NCBI RefSeq assembly: GCF_000430725.1
Contig: NZ_KE387204.1
Location: 404,907-468,906 of the forward strand
Length of the DNA stretch: 64,000 bases
Source of the DNA: Azohydromonas australica DSM 1124
GTDB taxonomy: Bacteria; Pseudomonadota; Gammaproteobacteria; Burkholderiales; Burkholderiaceae_C
Direction of reading: 5' to 3'
Below, one piece after another: positions 45,827 to 54,846 of the stretch (its first letter is position 1; every line of letters starts with the position of its first letter). A model generated the notes under the pieces. That model was not told the DNA's origin. It ran no database searches and saw only the letters and a list, made by a program, of their open reading frames with translations. Made by a program: the position numbers and the translations under genes.

Positions 45827-47374
45827 ATGGATGAGCGTTCTTCCCTTCCCCTGCCGCTGACCAAGGCGGTGGTCGTCATCGGCGCCGGCACCATGGGCTG
45901 CGGCATCGCCGAAGTAGCGGCCGTGGCTGGCCACCGCGTCTACCTGCGCGACAACAACCCTGCGGCGCTCGAGAAGGGCTTGGCGCTGGTCCAGCGCAGC
46001 CTGGACAAGCGCGTGCAGCGCGGGCGCCTGGATGCGGCTGTGCGCGACGCCGTCTTCGAACGCATTGTCCCGGCCGCCGCCGACACGGCGCTTCATGGTG
46101 TGGGACTGGTGATCGAGGTGATCGTCGAGGATCTAGAAGCGAAGGTCGCGGTGCTGAGCCGCATCGAGGCGCAGCTGGAGCCCGAGGCCATCATCGCCAC
46201 GAACACGTCGTCGCTGTCCGTCACCGCGCTGGCAGGCCGGCTGGCACGGCCCGAGCGCGTGGTGGGCATGCATTTCTTCAACCCGGCCACCGTGCTGCCA
46301 CTGGTGGAGGTCATCGCTGGCCATTCGACGGCACCCGAAGTGACGCGGTGCATCACCGACACCGCCCGTGCCTGGGGCAAGGTGCCCGTAGCGTGCAGCT
46401 CCACGCCGGGCTTCATCGTCAACCGCGTGGCCCGTCCCTTTTACGGCGAGGCGTTGCGGGTGCTGCAGGAACAGGGAGCCTCGCCGGTCAGCCTGGACGC
46501 GGTGCTGCGTGAGAGCGGCGGCTTCAAGATGGGTCCGTGCGAGCTGATGGACCTGATTGGCCACGACGTGAACTTCGCCGTCACGCGCTCGGTGTACCAG
46601 GGCTTTTTCGACGACCCGCGCTACAAGCCCTCGCTGGTGCAAAAGGCGTTGGTGGACGCCGGCTGGCTGGGCCGAAAGAGCGGCCGCGGCTTCTTCGACT
46701 ACCGTGAGGGCGCAGCGCCGCCTGTCCCTGAGGAAGCCGGTGACCAAGGGGTTGGACCTGCCCAGGTCCGCGTTGAAGGACACCTGGGCCCCGCCGCTGC
46801 GCTGGAGGACATGTTGCGCAGCCAGGAAGCCATCGAGGTGCAGCACACGGCCGGCGCCGGGTTGCTGCGCGTGGATGGCCTTGCACTGGCCCTCAGCGAC
46901 GGTCGCACGGCCACCGAGCGCTCGGCTGTGGCTGGCGAGCCGGTGGTGCTGTTCGACCTCGCACTGGACTGGAGCCAGTGCACGCGCGTGGCGCTGGCCG
47001 CGCCGCTGCAGGCAAGCGCCGAACACTTGGCCAAGGCCATCGGATTGTTCACGCTGCTGGGCAAGAAGGTGACCGTATTGGCCGATGTGCCCGGCCTGGC
47101 CGTCATGCGAACGGTGGCGATGCTGGTCAACGAAGCGGCGGATGCGGTGTACCAGGGCGTGGCCTCGGCCGAGGATGTCGATGCCGCCATGAAGATGGGC
47201 GTGAACTACCCGATCGGCCCGATGGCGTGGGGACGCCGCATCGGCCTGTTGCATGTCCTGACGGTGATGCAGCACCTGGCGCGCGCCTACGGCGATGGCC
47301 GATACCGCCCCTCGATCTGGCTGCAGCGCACAGTGCATGCCTCGGCGACTGTGGAGGGAATTTCTCATGACTGA
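45827..47374 (+). CDS. 3-hydroxyacyl-CoA dehydrogenase (PaaH-like)
   Basis: 515 aa. NAD motif VVVIGAGTMGCGIAEVAAVAGH, catalytic region VVGMHFFNPATVLPLVEVIAGHST with the His, STPGFIVNRVARPFYGEAL, then a second repeat of the C-terminal domain (about 385-500), as in 500-residue PaaH-type enzymes for dicarboxylyl-CoA. A 268-base gap upstream contains no gene; TTGCACAACAAGCTTTGC at 45778-45795 is loosely like the LysR-type motif but off the spacing rule. Confidence 0.92.
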   Translation: MDERSSLPLPLTKAVVVIGAGTMGCGIAEVAAVAGHRVYLRDNNPAALEKGLALVQRSLDKRVQRGRLDAAVRDAVFERIVPAAADTALHGVGLVIEVIVEDLEAKVAVLSRIEAQLEPEAIIATNTSSLSVTALAGRLARPERVVGMHFFNPATVLPLVEVIAGHSTAPEVTRCITDTARAWGKVPVACSSTPGFIVNRVARPFYGEALRVLQEQGASPVSLDAVLRESGGFKMGPCELMDLIGHDVNFAVTRSVYQGFFDDPRYKPSLVQKALVDAGWLGRKSGRGFFDYREGAAPPVPEEAGDQGVGPAQVRVEGHLGPAAALEDMLRSQEAIEVQHTAGAGLLRVDGLALALSDGRTATERSAVAGEPVVLFDLALDWSQCTRVALAAPLQASAEHLAKAIGLFTLLGKKVTVLADVPGLAVMRTVAMLVNEAADAVYQGVASAEDVDAAMKMGVNYPIGPMAWGRRIGLLHVLTVMQHLARAYGDGRYRPSIWLQRTVHASATVEGISHD

Positions 47375-48137
47375 CGTGGTACGCACCGAAATCCGGGGGC
47401 CGGTCGGCATTGTCACCATTGACCGGCCGGAGCGCCGCAATGCGCTGAACCTGGCCGTCAAGCAGGCCATCGTGCAGCAGTTGCACGCGCTGGTGGCCAA
47501 CGACGCGGTGGCCGCTATCGTGCTCACTGGCGCTGGCGGCTACTTCGTCGCAGGCACTGACATCGCCGAGATGGCGGGCATGCGTCCCATGGACCACGTG
47601 CGCCTGGCCACCGACGAGGTCTTCCACGTGGTGCGAAGCAGCGGCAAGCCGGTGATCGCGGCGGTCGAAGGCTACGCGCTGGGTGGGGGCTGCGAGCTCG
47701 CGCTGGCCTGTGACGTGATCGTGGCGGCCGAGGATGCGTGCTTCGGCCAGCCGGAGATCAAGGTCGGCATCATGCCCGGCGCCGGCGGCACACAGCGCCT
47801 GCTGCGCAGCGCCGGCCGCTACAAGACGGCACTGTGGGCACTCACCGGCGACATGATCCCGGCCAAGGATGCGTACGCCGCCAACATGGTGAGCCAGTTG
47901 GTGCCCAAAGGGCAGGCGCTGGCTCGCGCGCAGCAAATCGGCGAGCAGATCGCAGCCATGCCGCCACTGGCTGTGCAGGGCATTCGCGAGGTGCTGCGCC
48001 AGGGCGCAGACGTGCCGCTGGAGACGGCACTGGCACTGGAGCGGCGGGTGTTCGAGCGGCTGTTCGACAGCGAGGACCAAAAGGAAGGCATGCAGGCCTT
48101 CCTCGAGAAACGCAAGCCGTCCTACCGTGGCCGCTGA
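47367..48137 (+). CDS. Enoyl-CoA hydratase
   Basis: 256 aa from ATG 47367 with GGAGGGA upstream, overlapping the dehydrogenase end by 8 bases. Oxyanion hole YFVAGTDIAEMAG and EGYALGGGCELALACD; two catalytic Glu in AAEDACFGQPEIKVGIMPGAGGTQRLL, very close to classical crotonases. With the preceding dehydrogenase it forms the central beta-oxidation pair. Confidence 0.93.
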   Translation: MTDVVRTEIRGPVGIVTIDRPERRNALNLAVKQAIVQQLHALVANDAVAAIVLTGAGGYFVAGTDIAEMAGMRPMDHVRLATDEVFHVVRSSGKPVIAAVEGYALGGGCELALACDVIVAAEDACFGQPEIKVGIMPGAGGTQRLLRSAGRYKTALWALTGDMIPAKDAYAANMVSQLVPKGQALARAQQIGEQIAAMPPLAVQGIREVLRQGADVPLETALALERRVFERLFDSEDQKEGMQAFLEKRKPSYRGR

Positions 48138-49158
48138 ACCCACGGCGAAAGCGAGCCACGGCCCCAGGGTCGGCACAAGCCGGCCACCCCTGGAGGTGAC
48201 GCTGCTCGACGACTACCAGGGCGTGGCCTTGGAGATGGCGGATTGGTCGTCACTGCCACCCGGCACGAGGATTCAGGTGCTGCGCGAGCCTGCGGTCAAT
48301 GAGGACGACTTGGTGCGGTGCCTTGCCGGCACCGACGTGCTGGTGGTCATGCGCGAGCGCACACCACTGCCGGCGAGCGTCCTGGAGCGGCTGCCTCGCT
48401 TGCGCCTCATCACCAATCTCGGGGCGCGCAATGCCGCCATCGACCTGCAAGCCTGTGCCCGGATGGGCATCACCACCTGCAACGCCGCGGGCGACCCACA
48501 GGCACGACGAACGACCGCCGAGACGGCCTGGGCCTTGATCCTGGGCTGGCACAAGCGGCTGTTCGCATCGCAATTGGCGCTGCGTGCCGGAGTCTGGCAG
48601 CCCGCGCTGTCCAGTCGGGTACAGGGCAAGGTGCTCGGATTGGTCGGCCTGGGCCAAATCGGCCGGCAGATGGCCCGGTTGGGCGCAGCCTTCGGGATGG
48701 AGATACTTGCCTGGAGTCCTCACCTTGCACCCGAGCGCGCAGCCGAGGTGGGCGCGTGTGCCGTGGACAAGGCGGAGTTGTTTGAAGCGGCTGACGTGGT
48801 GTCGCTGCACCTGGTGCTCGCGCCGAGCACGAAGGGCATTGTCGGCGCAGCCGATCTGCGGCGTATGAAAGGCGATGCGCTGCTCGTCAACACCGCCCGG
48901 GCTGGACTGGTGCAGGAGACCGCGCTGCGCCAGGTGCTGGAGCAGCGCCGCATCGGCGGGGCAGCGCTCGATGCCTATTGGCAAGAGCCGTTGCCTGCCG
49001 GCCATTGGCTGCTTGCATTGGACAACGTTCTGTTGAGTCCGCACCTGGGATATGCCAGCACGGAGAATCTGGGTGCCTACTACAGGAACGCCTCGCAGCA
49101 CATCCACGAATGGCTCTCGGGCATGGCGATTCCATCCATGCAGCCAGACGGCCAGTAG
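48127..49158 (+). CDS. D-2-hydroxyacid dehydrogenase
   Basis: 343 aa, GTG start inside the last codons of the enoyl-CoA hydratase (11-base overlap). NAD motif LGLVGLGQIGRQMARLG; catalytic Arg (VNTARAGLVQ), Glu (ALDAYWQEPLP) and His (LSPHLGYASTEN) all present. A weak match to the gene at 30653, so a separate lineage. Role in the same pathway inferred from tight overlap. Confidence 0.9.
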   Translation: MAAEPTAKASHGPRVGTSRPPLEVTLLDDYQGVALEMADWSSLPPGTRIQVLREPAVNEDDLVRCLAGTDVLVVMRERTPLPASVLERLPRLRLITNLGARNAAIDLQACARMGITTCNAAGDPQARRTTAETAWALILGWHKRLFASQLALRAGVWQPALSSRVQGKVLGLVGLGQIGRQMARLGAAFGMEILAWSPHLAPERAAEVGACAVDKAELFEAADVVSLHLVLAPSTKGIVGAADLRRMKGDALLVNTARAGLVQETALRQVLEQRRIGGAALDAYWQEPLPAGHWLLALDNVLLSPHLGYASTENLGAYYRNASQHIHEWLSGMAIPSMQPDGQ

Positions 49159-49197
49159 GCCAGGACCCGGCCTGCTCACGAATCCAAGGAAACCATC

Positions 49198-50184
49198 ATG
49201 ACTGCTCTTTTGCGACGCCGTGTCCTGGCTGTGGGCCTCGCCCTGCCCATCCTGACGTTGCCAGGCGTTCTCCACGCTCAAGGCGAATCCTGGCCCACCA
49301 AGCCAATCCGCCTGGTCGTTCCGTTTGCTGCAGGCGGTGGTGCTGACCTGGTGGCGCGCGCCATCTCAGGCCCGCTCGCCAAACGGCTCGGTCAACCCAT
49401 CATCGTCGACAACCGGGCCGGCGGGGGCGGCACCACTGGCGCGGATGCCGTCGCCAAGGCCCCGGCCGACGGCTACACGCTGCTGTACACGACCCCGGGA
49501 CCCCAGATCACCAACCCTTACCTGATGGCGAAGCTGCCCTACGATCCGGTTGCTGACCTGATACCGGTAGCCCGCGTCGCCGTCGTGCCCAACGTGCTGG
49601 TAGTGAACAAGGACCTGCCGGTCAAGAGCGTGAAGGACCTGATCCAGTACGCACATGCCCATCCGGGAAAGCTGAACTTCGCCAGCGCCGGCATAGGTTC
49701 GTCCAGCCATCTGGCCGGCGAGCTGTTCAAGGCGCGCGCCGGGATCGACATCGTGCATGTTCCCTATCGCGGCACCGGCCCCGCCTTGCAGGACCTGCTG
49801 GCCGGCAACGTCTCCATGGCCATCGACAGCATCGCGGTGTACCGTGCGCTGATCGAATCGGGTGCGCTCAGGGCCCTGGGCGTGGCAACGCCGGAGCGCT
49901 CGCCAGTCCTGCCCAACGTACCGGCCATTGCCGAGGAACTGGCGGGTTTTGATGGTGCTCCTGTCAACTACATCAGCGTTCGCAGCGGGACACCTCGTGC
50001 AGTCATCGAGCGTCTTAATCGGGAAGTCAACGCCGTGCTTGACAGTGCCGAGGTGCGCAGCTCGCTGCAGGCCGGCGGCGTGGTGCCCAAGGGCAGTACG
50101 CCTCAGGAAATGGCTGCGCAGGTCAAGAGCGAGGCGATCAAATGGAAGCAAGTGATCCAGCTGTCCGGTGCTCGGGTCGAGTAG
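49198..50184 (+). CDS. Bug/TctC-family periplasmic solute receptor
   Basis: 328 aa. Signal MTALLRRRVLAVGLALPILTLPGVLHA, mature WPTKPIRLVVPFAAGGGADLVARAI, VDNRAGGGGTTGADAVA, FASAGIGSSSHLAGELF and VPAIAEELAGFDG. End of the 45.8-50.2 kb unit. A hairpin that probably ended this transcript is now split by the IS630 element. Confidence 0.92.
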   Translation: MTALLRRRVLAVGLALPILTLPGVLHAQGESWPTKPIRLVVPFAAGGGADLVARAISGPLAKRLGQPIIVDNRAGGGGTTGADAVAKAPADGYTLLYTTPGPQITNPYLMAKLPYDPVADLIPVARVAVVPNVLVVNKDLPVKSVKDLIQYAHAHPGKLNFASAGIGSSSHLAGELFKARAGIDIVHVPYRGTGPALQDLLAGNVSMAIDSIAVYRALIESGALRALGVATPERSPVLPNVPAIAEELAGFDGAPVNYISVRSGTPRAVIERLNREVNAVLDSAEVRSSLQAGGVVPKGSTPQEMAAQVKSEAIKWKQVIQLSGARVE

Positions 50185-50307
50185 ATGGCCCGTCACGGCG
50201 TTTTGCTCCATCGCCGGTACAAGTTGCGTCCTCGATCATGTTGCGGCCCGGTGCCTCGCCGTGTCGAGCCTGTGAGCACTGCAGGCGAACGCCTGGCTAA
50301 AGCAATT

Positions 50308-50920
50308 TCAGCCTGACCGGCCGTAGCCGCAGTGCCGGAAGTAGTTGCGGCACTGAGCCGGGCTGAAGGCGTCCAGCAGTTCGCTGATGGCAGTCCACAA
50401 CGCTTCCACGGTGCGCGCTGAAGCCCGGCGCAACAGTTCCTTGAGCTTGGAGAAGACCTGCTCGATGGGATTGAGGTCCGGGCTGTAGGGCGGTAGGTAC
50501 AACAGCGTGGCGCCTCGCGCCTCAATGGCTTGGCGTACACCCGCGACCTTGTGCGCGCTCAGGTTGTCCATCACCACGATGTCGCCCTTCTTGAGCACGG
50601 GGCCCAGGAACTGCTCGACCCAGGCAAGGAATACCTCGCCGTTGATGGCCCCGTTGATCACCAGCGGTGCCGTCAAGCCCTTGCGGCGCAGTGCGCACAA
50701 GAACGTCGTGGTATGCCAATGCCCATGTGGCGCGTGTCCGATGCAGCGCTGGCCGCGCGGCGCTCTGCCCCGCGTGGGTGTCATGTTGGTGCTGGCCCAG
50801 GTCTCGTCGACGAAGAACAGCCGTCCCACAGGCAACTCTGCTTGGTGCTGCATCCAGGCTTGACGCTCTGCCGCTACGTCCGGACGCTGCTGCTCGCTGG
50901 CGCGCAGCGACTTTTTTTGA
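50308..50920 (-). CDS. IS630 transposase, catalytic part (reached by frameshift)
   Basis: The real part is from about residue 27 of the open frame (KKSLRASEQQRPDVAAERQAW). DDE motif: LFFVDETWAST, DIVVMDNLSAHK and SPDLNPIEQVFSKLKELL. It has no good start of its own; expression needs a -1 frameshift from the upstream frame at the A7 run 50912-50918. Confidence 0.85.
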
Positions 50921-51260
50921 GTGTCAGCTTCAACCGGCGCAGCGTGCTCCACATCGCGGTGATGCTGGTTTGCACGCCGTGCTGCTCGCGCGCCCATTCC
51001 ACGAGATCCCTGAGTCTTTGGTCGTTGTTGGCGGCCACCTCTGCGGCCAACTCGTCCTCCACTGCAGCCAGGTGCGGCGCTACGTGATTGCGCTGCTCGC
51101 CCGGCGTGTCCTGGCCGAGCCGGCGCTGGCGCGATCGAGCTCGCGAGACGTAAGACTCGCTCACCTCGAATCGCTCAGCCACCTCGGTATTGGAGCCCTC
51201 GGCCCTGAGCACCCGATCGCGCAAATCCTGTGAGTACGCCTGTCCTGAACGCCACGCCAT
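50874..51260 (-). CDS. IS630 transposase, N-terminal HTH part
   Basis: 128 aa from ATG 51260 (MAWRSGQAYSQDLRDRVLRAEG). Two HTH-like regions (NTEVAERFEVSESYVSRARSRQRR and later LRDLVEWAREQHGVQTSITAMW) form the DNA-binding part of IS630 proteins. Translation in this frame ends soon after the A7 run; a -1 slip there continues into the catalytic frame. Confidence 0.85.
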   Translation of the reverse strand: MAWRSGQAYSQDLRDRVLRAEGSNTEVAERFEVSESYVSRARSRQRRLGQDTPGEQRNHVAPHLAAVEDELAAEVAANNDQRLRDLVEWAREQHGVQTSITAMWSTLRRLKLTLKKSRCAPASSSVRT

Positions 51261-51427
51261 GAGACACCTCCGTACTGCTGCGGTCTCATTGGCACATCAT
51301 CACCCCGGCTCAAAGCCACCACTGACAGCGTTGTGCAGGTCAGGGAGGATTTGCTTTAGCGCCAGGCTATTCCACGATGCAGCGGGGACGGGCCTCATTG
51401 TTTCCCTGGGACACGTCATGACGGCGT

Positions 51428-51446
51428 CTGCATACCAGCTTTGAGC
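51428..51446 (+). promoter_or_regulatory. LysR-type operator candidate, site 6 (tannase-like gene)
   Basis: CTGCATACCAGCTTTGAGC shares 13 of 19 bases with the palindrome at 40563. CTAGAT at 51479-51484 is centred exactly 44.5 bases downstream, as at the porin. Located between the IS630 element and the tannase-like gene. Confidence 0.55.
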
Positions 51447-51535
51447 ACCGTCTGCCTGGCTCAGAGCCATCTCGGCTTCTAGATTCCCTATGCGCCGCGC
51501 CGAGCGCGCGTGCCAAAACCACTAGGAGACGAACG

Positions 51536-53290
51536 ATGAAGACAGCGTCATTCCGGTACGCGAGCGGCTCAGTGCCCTCGGTTATTTTGTGTGCGCTGGC
51601 CGCGGGCTGCGGTGGCGACGGCCCTGATCCAGTGCAGCCTCCAACACCCAGTGTTCAAGCACCTACGGCCGTGGAGTTGGCTGCTGCTTGCCCTGGCCTG
51701 GGCAACGCTGCCGTCACCGCTGCGCTGCCTGTAGCCAAGACGACCGTCAGCGCCGCCACGCTAGTCGCAGCGACCTCGACGCTGCCTGAGCACTGCCAGA
51801 TCGACGGCGAAATCAACCGCCGCACCGGGATCGACGGCCAGAGCTACGCTATCCGCTTTCGCTTGCGCATGCCCACGGCGACCTGGAACGGCCGATTCTT
51901 CATGGGCGGCGGTGGAGGCACGAATGGGACACTCGTCGACCCTACCACCCGGCTGGCTCAAGGCTACGCCACCGTCGGTACCGATGGCGGTCATGACAAT
52001 GCCATCAACAACGTCGCCAACGCTGGCGGCACGTCGTCCTTCGGTGTTGATCCGCAAGCGCGCGTGGACTTTGCCTATAACGCCTATGACCAAGTGACCC
52101 AGGTTGGCAAGGCGCTGGTTGACCGCTTCTATAAGCAAGCGCCCAAGTACTCCTACTTTGCCGGCTGTTCCGAAGGCGGGCGCGAAGGAATGCTGATGAC
52201 GCAACGCTTTCCCCAGCACTACGACGGCGTGGTGGCCGGGGACCCGGTGTTGCACATCCCGCTGGGCCCGATGGCTGGGCTGTACACGACGCAGCTGTTC
52301 GCCGGTCTTGCGGTCCGCAGCGGCCTGAAACTGGCCAACGGCGAACCGGCCATCGGTAAGACCTACTCGGACGCCGATCTGCTGCTCATGCGCAATACTG
52401 TGCTCGCGGCTTGCGACTCGCTGGATGGACTGGCCGACGGCATCGTCGACAACCAGAGTGCATGCACCCCGGAGGTAGTCAACGCCAAGCTGGCCGAAGT
52501 GCAATGCGCAGGTGCCAAGGCCGACAGCTGCCTCAGCGCCGATCAGATCGAAACCATGAAGAAGGCCTACGCCGGTCCGGTCAATTCGCAGGGCACGCCG
52601 CTCTATTCAGACTGGCAATGGGACGCCGGCATGGGTGGCCTCAGCGGCACGACCTATAACCCCTCATGGCGGTCCTGGTGGCTTGGCTCCTACGCATCGG
52701 CAACCAACAATGCGACCAAGCTCAACTTCGCTACCGCCGAAGCCGTGATCTACACGACGCCACCCATGCTGCCCATTTCCACGGCTGACTCGCTGAGCTA
52801 TTCGCTGGGCTACAACTTCGATACCGAGCCGATCAAGCTGTACACGTCGACCTCGACCTACACACAGTCCACAGCCAGCATGACCTTCACCGATGCGCTG
52901 GACCTGTCGGCTTTCAAGGGGCGTGGTGGCAAGTTGATGATGTACCAGGGTGCGAGCGACTCGTCCGTGTCGATCAACGACACCCTGCGCTGGTACAACG
53001 CCATGAACGTCCGAATGGGCTCCAAGGCCCAGGACTTCGCGCGCATGTTTGTCGTGCCGGGCATGGCACACTGCAGCGGCGGTCCGGCCACGGACAGCTT
53101 TGACATGCTGCCTCAACTGGTCAACTGGGTTGAGAATGGCATTGCGCCTGACTCCGTCACCGCGTTGGCCAGCAACCCTGGCTACTTCAATGTGGCGTCT
53201 AGGGCCAGGCCGTTGTGCCCTTATCCCAAGCAGGCTCGTTACAAGGGCAACGGCGACATCAACGACGCAGCCAACTTCACCTGCCAGTAG
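51536..53290 (+). CDS. Tannase/feruloyl-esterase family lipoprotein
   Basis: 584 aa. The N-terminus carries a lipobox (ILCALAAGC), so it is a membrane-anchored lipoprotein. Tannase family features: nucleophile Ser next to Cys in YFAGCSEGGREGMLM, the partner His-Cys in VPGMAHCSGGP and a candidate acid in YQGASDSSVSIND, giving the CS-D-HC arrangement. A lid/calcium region is suggested by ACDSLDGLADGIVDN. The family includes tannases, feruloyl esterases and MHET hydrolase. It probably releases an aromatic or cyclic acid outside the cytoplasm. Confidence 0.9.
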   Translation: MKTASFRYASGSVPSVILCALAAGCGGDGPDPVQPPTPSVQAPTAVELAAACPGLGNAAVTAALPVAKTTVSAATLVAATSTLPEHCQIDGEINRRTGIDGQSYAIRFRLRMPTATWNGRFFMGGGGGTNGTLVDPTTRLAQGYATVGTDGGHDNAINNVANAGGTSSFGVDPQARVDFAYNAYDQVTQVGKALVDRFYKQAPKYSYFAGCSEGGREGMLMTQRFPQHYDGVVAGDPVLHIPLGPMAGLYTTQLFAGLAVRSGLKLANGEPAIGKTYSDADLLLMRNTVLAACDSLDGLADGIVDNQSACTPEVVNAKLAEVQCAGAKADSCLSADQIETMKKAYAGPVNSQGTPLYSDWQWDAGMGGLSGTTYNPSWRSWWLGSYASATNNATKLNFATAEAVIYTTPPMLPISTADSLSYSLGYNFDTEPIKLYTSTSTYTQSTASMTFTDALDLSAFKGRGGKLMMYQGASDSSVSINDTLRWYNAMNVRMGSKAQDFARMFVVPGMAHCSGGPATDSFDMLPQLVNWVENGIAPDSVTALASNPGYFNVASRARPLCPYPKQARYKGNGDINDAANFTCQ

Positions 53291-53411
53291 CCGCTGTCAT
53301 CTGACGGTAAGTTCGGCGCAAGGGCCACGGCCTTTGCATCGTCCTTGCTTGCCGTCAGGGACCTGCAGGAGCAGCGTGCCTGGTGCTCCGTCGAGTTTCC
53401 TGTCGCAGCTC

Positions 53412-54218
53412 TCAACCGTACAGTTTGACCGGGTTGGCATCGAGAATCAGGGACTCGAGGGTCGGGCTGTCGGTCCAGCGCCTGAATTCCGCCAGCAGCT
53501 GGGCGGCATCGGGTGTGGGCTCCACGCGCAAGTGAGGCCAGTCGCTGCCCCACAGTAGCGCATGCGGATTGGCACCGAGCAGCGCGCGATGGAAAGGCAA
53601 GCCTTGGTCGAAGTCTCGCGCCTTGAGCAGGTTGCGGTACGCGCAGAGTTTCACGAACGTGACGCCGTCTTCCACCAACGACAGCAGGCAGCGGAATCCC
53701 GGGGCGTCGATGCCTGCATCGACGTCGAAGCCGCCCATGTGGTCGATCACCACTTTCACCGGCAGCCGGCGCAAGCTCTCGGCGATTTCCGGCAGGGCCT
53801 GCGTGTCGGTCCAGAGCTCGGCGTGGAGGCCTGCGTCGGCCAGTCTGGGGGCAAGCTCCAGCAGGTCCGTAAAGCCGGCACTGCCGGCGAAGTTGGCGCC
53901 CGCGCCGCTGCGATGGCTGAATCGCGCGGCCCGGATGCCCCTGTCGCGCAAACCGTGCAGCGCAGGAAAGGTAGACGCTCGCGCCACGATGACGCCCCGC
54001 AACTGCCGATGCGCCGCCAGCGCGTCGAACAGCAACGAGTGATCTTCGCCATAGGCGCTGGGATGCACCAGGACGCCGTTCGACAGGCCCAGTCGTGACA
54101 GCAGCGCCAGATACTGCGAAGCAAGAGCAGGCGGCGGCGTGTAGCTCCTGTCCGCGGCGAGCGGAAACTGATCGTAGGGGCCGAACAGGTGCGCGTGGCA
54201 GTCCCATCCGCCGCTCAT
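53412..54218 (-). CDS. Amidohydrolase_2 family, 2-pyrone-4,6-dicarboxylate lactonase-like hydrolase
   Basis: 268 aa TIM barrel. Metal or substrate motifs: GWDCHAHLFGPYDQFPLA near the start, KVVIDHMGGFD in the middle and LLWGSDWPHLRVEP near the end, the pattern of LigI-type lactonases. It opens lactones of dicarboxylic acids in known relatives. ATG 54218 overlaps the CMD-family stop (ATGA), so the two are coupled. Confidence 0.85.
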   Translation of the reverse strand: MSGGWDCHAHLFGPYDQFPLAADRSYTPPPALASQYLALLSRLGLSNGVLVHPSAYGEDHSLLFDALAAHRQLRGVIVARASTFPALHGLRDRGIRAARFSHRSGAGANFAGSAGFTDLLELAPRLADAGLHAELWTDTQALPEIAESLRRLPVKVVIDHMGGFDVDAGIDAPGFRCLLSLVEDGVTFVKLCAYRNLLKARDFDQGLPFHRALLGANPHALLWGSDWPHLRVEPTPDAAQLLAEFRRWTDSPTLESLILDANPVKLYG

Positions 54219-54784
54219 GCCATGTCCTTTTGCGGCAGGTCGAAAGCCGCGGCTTCGCCTTCGGGCAGAGGGATCTCGTGTGCGTTGAGTGTCATGGCCA
54301 CCATCGTGTAGTAGCCCACCAGTGCCGTAAGCTCGACGACGGTGCGTTCGCCGAAGTGCTGCAGCGTGGCGGCATAGGTGGTATCGGACACCGAGTTGAA
54401 CTGGTTCAGCTCGCGCGCATACCGCACCACCAGGCTTTCCGATTCACTCAGGCGCTGCGGGATGCGCTGCGCCAGCAGTTCGTCGATGATGGTCGGTTCG
54501 ATACCGACCTTGAGTGCCTCGGCGCGGTGTGCGTACCACTCGAAGGGTGACTGGCAGGCGCGCCCTGTCACGAGAATGGCCAGTTCCGACAGGCGCGGTG
54601 GCAGTGAAGTATTGTAACGCAGGAATTCGCCCAGGGCCTGCCATCGATCGGCCAGCTCCGGGCTGTACAGCGCCGCGCGCAGCGGCCCCACGATCTTGCC
54701 GCGCCGGCCGGAGACGACCTTGTCGTAGACGCGGCGCTGCTCGGCGTCCATGGTGTCGGGTGTGGGGAACGTGATGCGTGGCAT
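54215..54784 (-). CDS. Carboxymuconolactone decarboxylase (AhpD-like) family protein
   Basis: 189 aa. The CMD domain is recognisable from LSELAILVTGRACQSPFEWYAHRAEALKVGI and HFGERTVVELTALVGYYTMVAMTLNAHEIPLP. The AhpD CxxC redox pair is absent (CQSP), so it is not a peroxidase-type member. First gene of a two-gene operon with the lactonase-like protein; a LysR-type site lies 63-81 bases upstream. Confidence 0.87.
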   Translation of the reverse strand: MPRITFPTPDTMDAEQRRVYDKVVSGRRGKIVGPLRAALYSPELADRWQALGEFLRYNTSLPPRLSELAILVTGRACQSPFEWYAHRAEALKVGIEPTIIDELLAQRIPQRLSESESLVVRYARELNQFNSVSDTTYAATLQHFGERTVVELTALVGYYTMVAMTLNAHEIPLPEGEAAAFDLPQKDMA

Positions 54785-54846
54785 GGGTTGCTCCTGAGTT
54801 TGCGCAGCAGGTTAGCGGGCGCCACCGCACGCAGCCAGATCACCCG

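Larger units (their letters stand above)
50298..51358 (-). mobile_element. IS630-family insertion sequence
   Basis: TA target dinucleotides at 50298-50299 and 51357-51358 bound ends AAGCAATTTCAGCCTGACC and (reverse complement) AAGCAAATCCTCCCTGACC, clearly related terminal repeats. Two overlapping minus-strand transposase frames are joined by an A7 run. The flanks, with one TA removed, give GCCTGGC-TAGC-GCCAGGC, a perfect hairpin, so the element entered the loop of a stem-loop. Confidence 0.88.

Noticed and set aside
51536..53290. Naming the tannase-like protein as MHETase or a PET-degradation enzyme
   Set aside because: Only family-level motifs are visible; no PETase or terephthalate dioxygenase genes occur in the window.
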